From positions 1 to 64,000 of the forward strand of contig NZ_JAFMYU010000024.1 in assembly GCF_017353255.1 (NCBI RefSeq): DNA of 64,000 bases, read 5' to 3'. Shown here in pieces: positions 58,892 through 64,000 of this stretch. The notes below the pieces were generated by a model. The model was not told where the DNA came from. It was given only the letters and a program-made list of their open reading frames with translations, and did not search any database. The stretch is from Fibrella aquatilis (GTDB taxonomy: Bacteria > Bacteroidota > Bacteroidia > Cytophagales > Spirosomataceae). The position numbers and the translations under genes are program-made. Position 1 is the first letter of the stretch; the number at the start of each line of letters is the position of its first letter.

Positions 58892-59494
58892 TCAATGTGT
58901 CTTATCGTAATTCCGCTCACCAGCCAACACCTTGACAGCCAGTTTATTACTAGCCGGAGGAATGGGGCACGAATAGCCCTCGCTATAGGCGCAGTAGGGG
59001 TTGTAAGCCTTGTTGAAATCGAGCACCAGCGAATCATTCTTGATCTCGCCCATCCGCAAATCGAGGTAACGGCCACCGCCGTAGGTTTCCCCTCCGGTGG
59101 TGCCGTCTTTGAACGGCAGAAACAAATAATCGCGGTAGAGGGGGTTGTTGGCCAGGGCCAGGCTGCGGTACACCACCAGTGTTTGTGGTTGCCCGTTCAA
59201 CACAAACGACAACTGCGCGTAGGACACTTGTTCGCTGGTTTGGCCCGTATGCGTAGGCATGGCAACGGGTTGCGCTTTGGGCGTTCGCAGCACCGTAGCT
59301 ACCACTCGATAGGCAGGATCAGGTGCATAGAACCGCAACAACGACACCGCCTCCTGCGTCTTCAGCGGACTCCCAGCCGAAGCCAGAAACTCAGCCCGAT
59401 AAGCCTGCCGATGTTTCGCAATTTGCTGATCATAAGCCGTTTGCGCCAACGCCAGCGACGGCATCAGGGCCATAAATAAAGTCAGTAAGCGCAT
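58892..59494 (-). CDS. exported DUF1684 protein
   Basis: A 200-aa protein with a signal peptide (MRLLTLFMALMPSLALAQT). The DUF1684 core is marked by YGGGRYLDL, YNPYCAYSEGYSCPIPP and a C-terminal VLAGERNY. The family is widespread and uncharacterised. It converges on the amidase gene. Confidence 0.8.
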   Translation of the reverse strand: MRLLTLFMALMPSLALAQTAYDQQIAKHRQAYRAEFLASAGSPLKTQEAVSLLRFYAPDPAYRVVATVLRTPKAQPVAMPTHTGQTSEQVSYAQLSFVLNGQPQTLVVYRSLALANNPLYRDYLFLPFKDGTTGGETYGGGRYLDLRMGEIKNDSLVLDFNKAYNPYCAYSEGYSCPIPPASNKLAVKVLAGERNYDKTH

Positions 59495-59583
59495 GGTTGA
59501 TGGAAAAATAGTTAGCCCTCAGCACGTCATGCAACTAACGGGCCAGTACCTTACCGGATAACCAACAAAAATAGGAATAGCCG

Positions 59584-59829
59584 CTAGACATCCTCCGGCC
59601 GTATCCAGCCGTACCCCGCCGGGTCGAAGCGTTGCAGATGCGCAAGCACCGCCCGCCGAAACGCCCGCTCATCACCCGCCGTTTCAGGGTGCCGCGACCG
59701 TATCCCCGACAGCATCAGGTTCCACCCATCCTCCGCCATTTGCAACCCCATTTTGAACCGCTCCCCTTCCGACAGGCTCATAATCAGCCGTTTTTGCAGC
59801 TCAGCCATTTCAGGTGTGGTATCGTTCAT
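59584..59829 (-). CDS. small conserved protein, unknown
   Basis: An 81-aa helical protein (MAELQKRLIMSLSEGERFKMG...). Small proteins with an ERFxMGxxM-type segment are common in bacteria, but I know of no function. No signal peptide. Confidence 0.6.
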   Translation of the reverse strand: MNDTTPEMAELQKRLIMSLSEGERFKMGLQMAEDGWNLMLSGIRSRHPETAGDERAFRRAVLAHLQRFDPAGYGWIRPEDV

Positions 59830-59885
59830 GGTAGTAGGTTGTTAAGCGAGGATAAAATCTATTTATTACGCAGTAAACTTGCCGT

Positions 59886-60686
59886 ATGAACGATCAAGCA
59901 AAAGTTGAATTAGCACAAAGAGGCTTTACTGTTGTTCCAAACGTCTTTTCGACATCCCAACTTGACGGATTAGCTGAAGCTATCAATGTGGTAAGTGCAC
60001 ACAGCCCAAACATCCGGCAATCCGCAGATGTCTTTGCTATCCGAAATCTGCTTCAGGAAGTGCCTTCTCTACCTAAGTTACTTTGGCAGCGGCCATTCAA
60101 CATCTTACTTGATAAACTGATTGGTCACTATTATCATGGGGTTAAAGGTATCTATTTCGATAAGCTCGCCGGATCTAACTGGACGGTGCCGTGGCATCAG
60201 GATCTACAGATTTCCGTTGATAGGCAAGAAAATGTCTACGGTTGGACGAATTGGACGAATCGCCATGGGCAGTGGAGTGTGCAGCCTTCAGCCTATTACC
60301 TAAACCAACTATACACCGTCCGCATCCATCTCGACGATTGTAATGAGACCAATGGCGCATTGAAAGTGTTAGTTGGTAGCCATCAACAAGGTATTCTAAC
60401 CGATCCTGACATACAGGCATTAGACAAAACTAAAGCCGTTACCTGCAATGTACCCAAAGGGGGTTTACTGGTTATGCGTCCCTTATTGGTTCATGCATCT
60501 TCAAAGAGCACCAGCTTTGCCAACCGCCGCGTTATCCACCTCGAACTGGCACAAAACCGCTTACCTAAAGGTCTTCAATGGCGAGAGTTTTCTCAACGTT
60601 GGACAAAATTAGATGCTGCTGACTATCATCTAAGCCAGTTGACGTTAGAGCAGCGGGAACGGTTGGGACTGTTTCCTAAGTCTTGA
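59886..60686 (+). CDS. phytanoyl-CoA dioxygenase-family oxygenase
   Basis: A 266-aa Fe(II)/2-oxoglutarate oxygenase-fold protein. The metal site is H-x-D in PWHQDLQ, a distal His in LLVHASS, and an Arg in FANRRVIHLE for 2-oxoglutarate. The substrate cannot be read; PhyH relatives act on lipids, antibiotics or small metabolites. GC is a little below its neighbours. Confidence 0.78.
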   Translation: MNDQAKVELAQRGFTVVPNVFSTSQLDGLAEAINVVSAHSPNIRQSADVFAIRNLLQEVPSLPKLLWQRPFNILLDKLIGHYYHGVKGIYFDKLAGSNWTVPWHQDLQISVDRQENVYGWTNWTNRHGQWSVQPSAYYLNQLYTVRIHLDDCNETNGALKVLVGSHQQGILTDPDIQALDKTKAVTCNVPKGGLLVMRPLLVHASSKSTSFANRRVIHLELAQNRLPKGLQWREFSQRWTKLDAADYHLSQLTLEQRERLGLFPKS

Positions 60687-60765
60687 ATCAATGTGATTTG
60701 ATTATCATACAAACCCCCGACCCTGTTGCCAGAATCGGGAGCTTAATTTATTCTATATCAACTCG

Positions 60766-63243
60766 TTACGATCCGCACATCTCGCAGCCTTCGGGGTTGT
60801 CGAGGGAGCATTGCATGGCGGCGTAGGCTAGTTCGGCTTCCGATACCTGCGGGGCCGAGGCGGCGGCCTGGGCGGCGTGTTCCTTGGCGTAGCCTACGTA
60901 GTCGAGGGGGACTTCCACGGGGGCGGTTTCGGCGAGGGCGGGCTGGAGTTGCGCTTCGGCCTGGGGCTGCACCACGGTGAACTTCACGGCATCGGTGGCG
61001 GCTTTGGTGCGGAGGTAGTACATACCCGTTTTCAGGCCCGCTTTCCAGGCGTAGAAGTGCATCGAGGTCAGCTTGCCGAAGTTAGAATCCTGCAAGTGGA
61101 TATTCAGCGACTGCGACTGGCAGATGTACGCGCCCCGGTCGGCGGCCATGTCGATGATGTGCTTCTGCTTGATCTCCCAGACCGTTTTGTAGAGGTCTTT
61201 GAGGTTCTGCGGAATGTTCGGAATCTGCTGAATCGAGCCGTTGGCCAGGATCAGGTTGTTCTTCATGGCGTCGTTCCAGAGGCCTAGCTTCACCAGGTCG
61301 CGCAGCAAGTGCTTGTTCACCACCACAAACTCGCCCGATAGCACGCGGCGGGTGTAGATGTTGCTCGTGTACGGCTCGAAGCATTCATTGTTACCCAGAA
61401 TCTGGCTCGTTGAGGCCGTCGGCATGGGGGCCAACAGCAGCGAGTTACGCACACCGTGCTCCATTACCTCCTTCCGCAAGCCTTCCCAATCCCAGCGGTT
61501 CGATTTGGGCGTAACGCCCCACATATCGAACTGGAATTGGCCCTGCGAGATGGGTGAGCCTTTCCAAGTTTCGTAGGGGCCGTGTTGCTTAGCCAGTTCG
61601 AGCGAGGCGGTCATGGCTCCGAAATAGATCGTCTCGAAGATGTCTTCGTTCAGGCGGCGGGCTTCGTCGCTCTCAAACGGCATCCGGAGCATGATAAACG
61701 CATCGGCCAGGCCCTGCACCCCCAAGCCGATAGGCCGGTGACGCATGTTGCTGCGGCGGGCCTCTTCAACGGGATAGTAGTTGAGGTCGATGATCTTGTT
61801 GAGGTTGCGCGTGGCCGTCTGCGTCACCTCGTTCAGCTTCTGGTGGTCGAACCGCAGTACGCCGTCGGTGCCTTTGGTAATGAATTTCGGCAGGGCCAGG
61901 CTCGCCAGGTTACACACCGCTACTTCGTCGGGCGAGGTGTATTCCATGATCTCGGTGCAGAGGTTGCTCGACTTAATGGTGCCGAGGTTTTTCTGGTTCG
62001 ATTTCCGGTTGGCGGCATCCTTATAGAGCATGTAGGGCGTACCGGTTTCGGTTTGGCTCTCCAAGATCTCCAGCCACAGTTCCTGCGCTTTCACCGTGCG
62101 ACGGGCGCGGCCTTCGCGCTCGTAGCGGGTGTAGAGGGCTTCGAACTCATCGCCATAGCAGTCGCTCAGGCCAGGGCACTCATGCGGGCAAAACAACGAC
62201 CATACATCGTTTTCCTCCACCCGTTTCATGAACAGATCGGGCGTCCAGAGGGCGTAGAAAAGGTCACGGGCGCGGTTTTCTTCCTTGCCGTGGTTCTTCT
62301 TCATTTGCAGGAAGTCGAAGATATCGGCGTGCCAGGGTTCCAGATACACCGCAAACGAGCCTTTGCGCTTGCCACCGCCCTGATCGACGTAGCGGGCCGT
62401 GTCGTTAAACACGCGCAACATCGGGATGATGCCGTTTGAGGTGCCGTTGGTGCCTTTAATGTAGGTGCCCGTAGCTCGGATGTTGTGGATGCTCAGGCCA
62501 ATGCCCCCCGCCGACTGCGAGATTTTGGCGGTCTGCTTCAGCGTGTCATAAATACCTTCGATGCTGTCATCTTTCATGGTCAGCAAAAAGCACGAACTCA
62601 TCTGCGGCTTGGGTGTGCCGGCGTTGAACAACGTAGGCGTAGCATGGGTGAACCACTTCTCGCTCAGCAGATTATAGGTTTCAATGGCCGCGTCGATGTC
62701 GTCCATGTGAATACCCACAGCCACGCGCATAAGCATGTGTTGCGGGCGCTCGGCAATACGACCTTCCATCTTCAGGAGGTACGATTTTTCCAGCGTTTTG
62801 TAGCCAAAGTAGTCATAGCCATAGTCGCGGTCATAGATCACCGTCGAGTCGAGGATGGCTGCGTTTTCCCGGATGATCTCGTAGACTTCTTTTGAAATCA
62901 GCGACGCGTTTTCACCCGTTTTGGGGTCTATGTAATTATAGAGACGTTTGATCGTACCCGAAAACGACTTGTTTGTCTCCTTGTGCAGGTTGGAAATAGC
63001 TACTCGCGCTGCCAGAATAGCATAGTCGGGGTGGCGGGTGGTCATCGACGCGGCCGTCTCGGCAGCGAGGTTATCAAGTTCGGTGGTGTTTACCCCGTCG
63101 TAGAGACCATTAACCACTTTCATGGCTACCTCAACGGGCTGCACGTAAGCGGGGTCGAGGCCGTAGCATAGTTTCTCGATACGGGCCGTGATCTTGTCAA
63201 ACTTGACCGACTCCCGGCGGCCATCTCGTTTAATTACATACAT
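60766..63243 (-). CDS. nrdA: ribonucleoside-diphosphate reductase alpha subunit
   Basis: An 825-aa class I ribonucleotide reductase catalytic chain. It has an N-terminal ATP-cone (residues 1-90, [18 protein letters not shown]), then the catalytic barrel with Cys residues in [15 protein letters not shown] and [12 protein letters not shown], and a C-terminal redox-active GCEMCGS tail. All family landmarks are present. The beta subunit gene is not in the window next to it. It reduces ribonucleotides to deoxyribonucleotides. Confidence 0.95.
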   Translation of the reverse strand: MYVIKRDGRRESVKFDKITARIEKLCYGLDPAYVQPVEVAMKVVNGLYDGVNTTELDNLAAETAASMTTRHPDYAILAARVAISNLHKETNKSFSGTIKRLYNYIDPKTGENASLISKEVYEIIRENAAILDSTVIYDRDYGYDYFGYKTLEKSYLLKMEGRIAERPQHMLMRVAVGIHMDDIDAAIETYNLLSEKWFTHATPTLFNAGTPKPQMSSCFLLTMKDDSIEGIYDTLKQTAKISQSAGGIGLSIHNIRATGTYIKGTNGTSNGIIPMLRVFNDTARYVDQGGGKRKGSFAVYLEPWHADIFDFLQMKKNHGKEENRARDLFYALWTPDLFMKRVEENDVWSLFCPHECPGLSDCYGDEFEALYTRYEREGRARRTVKAQELWLEILESQTETGTPYMLYKDAANRKSNQKNLGTIKSSNLCTEIMEYTSPDEVAVCNLASLALPKFITKGTDGVLRFDHQKLNEVTQTATRNLNKIIDLNYYPVEEARRSNMRHRPIGLGVQGLADAFIMLRMPFESDEARRLNEDIFETIYFGAMTASLELAKQHGPYETWKGSPISQGQFQFDMWGVTPKSNRWDWEGLRKEVMEHGVRNSLLLAPMPTASTSQILGNNECFEPYTSNIYTRRVLSGEFVVVNKHLLRDLVKLGLWNDAMKNNLILANGSIQQIPNIPQNLKDLYKTVWEIKQKHIIDMAADRGAYICQSQSLNIHLQDSNFGKLTSMHFYAWKAGLKTGMYYLRTKAATDAVKFTVVQPQAEAQLQPALAETAPVEVPLDYVGYAKEHAAQAAASAPQVSEAELAYAAMQCSLDNPEGCEMCGS

Positions 63244-63740
63244 GGTGTTTGATTGGGTTAGCGGATGCGTTGGTATTTATTAAGTGACAATGTACAGTGA
63301 TGACTATAACTAGTCTGAAGTCTACTAAATCACAAAAAACCAATTGATTATCAATGGTTTATGTTGCGATCTAGTAGTAGTCCCGGTCTTGGTGGTATTC
63401 TAGATTTTAGACGTATTTAGGGTGGAAAGGTTCACCCTTTGCCTGATTCCTTTGAAAAGTGAAAATCTGTAAACGCCTACTAGAATGGTTATTTGCTGAT
63501 GACAAAGCACTTACCAAAAAGCCTATAGAAAGTGAGGCCTAAGAAATGTGCTATTTGGTTGATAAAGTCCAACACACGAACGAAAGGTCATGTGCTGCAC
63601 CTAGTTAACGGTGATAGAGGAAGGCTCCGAAGAACGCAATCAAAGTACCACTTTAATGCCCAAAAATGCCAGCCTCATCAACCGAATTTTGGATCTTTTA
63701 TTAGGTAATGGTTAAATCGTTGACAATGAGCCGCCGCAGC
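63244..63740. other. intergenic region upstream of nrdA and rpmE
   Basis: About 500 bp with no supported gene. It holds the nrdA upstream region, where no exact TAnnTTTG (minus strand) or NrdR-type box was found, and an imperfect palindrome CCAATTGATTATCAATGG at 63340-63357 that may be an operator. Confidence 0.4.
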
Positions 63741-63771
63741 TTGGAGGAGCAAAAAAAGGGTCGTACTTTTG
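63741..63771 (+). promoter_or_regulatory. promoter of rpmE
   Basis: TTG at 63741-63743, 20-bp spacer, TACTTTTG at 63764-63771, an almost textbook Bacteroidetes promoter. The expected start is near 63777. Confidence 0.85.
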
Positions 63772-63778
63772 CAGTCCT

Positions 63779-63797
63779 TTTCGGTCGGAAACCGAAA
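63779..63797 (+). promoter_or_regulatory. leader hairpin of rpmE
   Basis: TTTCGGT pairs with ACCGAAA (5-nt loop CGGAA), at the 5' end of the 46-nt leader. It is a candidate site for L31 autoregulation. Confidence 0.4.
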
Positions 63798-63822
63798 CCA
63801 GGCAGATAATCAGATAGATACA

Positions 63823-64000
63823 ATGAAAAAGGGCATTCACCCGGAGTACCGTGACGTGGTATTCCACGACCTGTCGGCCGACTACAAATTTGTAACCCGG
63901 TCAACGGTTCAAACCAAAGACACCATCGAGCACGAAGGTCAGACCTACCCCCTGGTAAAGGTGGAAGTTAGCTCGCAGTCGCACCCGTTCTACACAGGTA
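63823..64000 (+). CDS. rpmE: ribosomal protein L31, type B (partial)
   Basis: 59 codons visible, running off the window end. [16 protein letters not shown] and [10 protein letters not shown] are typical of L31 type B, without the zinc Cys set of type A in this part. It is a component of the 50S subunit. Confidence 0.93.
   Translation, partial: MKKGIHPEYRDVVFHDLSADYKFVTRSTVQTKDTIEHEGQTYPLVKVEVSSQSHPFYTG

Overview
The window reads as a chromosome segment of a Cytophagales-type Bacteroidetes (Spirosoma-like by protein flavour; this is inference). The evidence is the promoters of the form TTG-N19/20-TAnnTTTG, weak Shine-Dalgarno sequences with A-rich leaders, a 7TM-DISM sensor kinase and the type-B L31 gene. 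Most of the window (about 10775-53618) is an integrated temperate phage of about 42.8 kb, flanked by host genes on both sides.

Left host flank (1-10774): an M3 oligoendopeptidase, an orphan 7TM-DISM histidine kinase, a conserved 495-aa protein of unknown role, a DUF308/HdeD-like membrane protein, an AAC(3)-family acetyltransferase homologue, two small exported proteins and a Tat-exported GH13 glycosidase. A 12-bp hairpin terminator at 10737-10764 was probably the original terminator of the tRNA-Gly that the phage used as attB.

Prophage: the 24-bp core repeat at 10775-10798 and 53595-53618 is the 3' end of tRNA-Gly(CCC). From the left it carries a leftward XRE/S24-fold repressor with an operator cluster; a rightward early block of small genes with a DUF3987 protein; an iteron-like GTTGAC/GTCAAC array (candidate origin); more small genes ending in a DUF3127/SSB-like protein; a second copy of the repressor promoter/operator sequence; a collagen-like, beta-helix tail fibre; and protease, scaffold-like and capsid genes. 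Next come a compact, highly structured candidate RNA (27215-27319) directly behind a TAnnTTTG box; a ParB-fold/glycosyltransferase pair; a methyltransferase-like protein without NPPY; a SymE-like/RarA-C-terminal-domain pair; terminase and portal; a lysis block with overprinted reading frames; tail genes including a 1,676-aa tape measure; and a leftward tyrosine integrase. No sheath gene is seen, so a siphovirus is likely. Two single genes bounded by terminators look like morons. An 11-bp sequence, AGTTCAACCAC, recurs five times just upstream of phage start codons.

Right host flank (53596-64000): the reconstituted tRNA-Gly with a clear promoter, UvrD/PcrA helicase, a PIN-type toxin-antitoxin pair bounded by a duplicated piece of the uvrD 3' end, YqgF, a 55-bp-arm palindrome, peptide deformylase, a nitrilase-family amidase, a DUF1684 protein, a PhyH-like oxygenase, class I ribonucleotide reductase alpha chain, and the start of rpmE (L31 type B).

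The most interesting items are the candidate structured RNA, the start-associated repeat, the iteron array, the shared operator, the ParB/GT and SymE/RarA-C cassettes, and the tRNA terminator swap. All functional statements come from reading the sequence; nothing was searched or computed.
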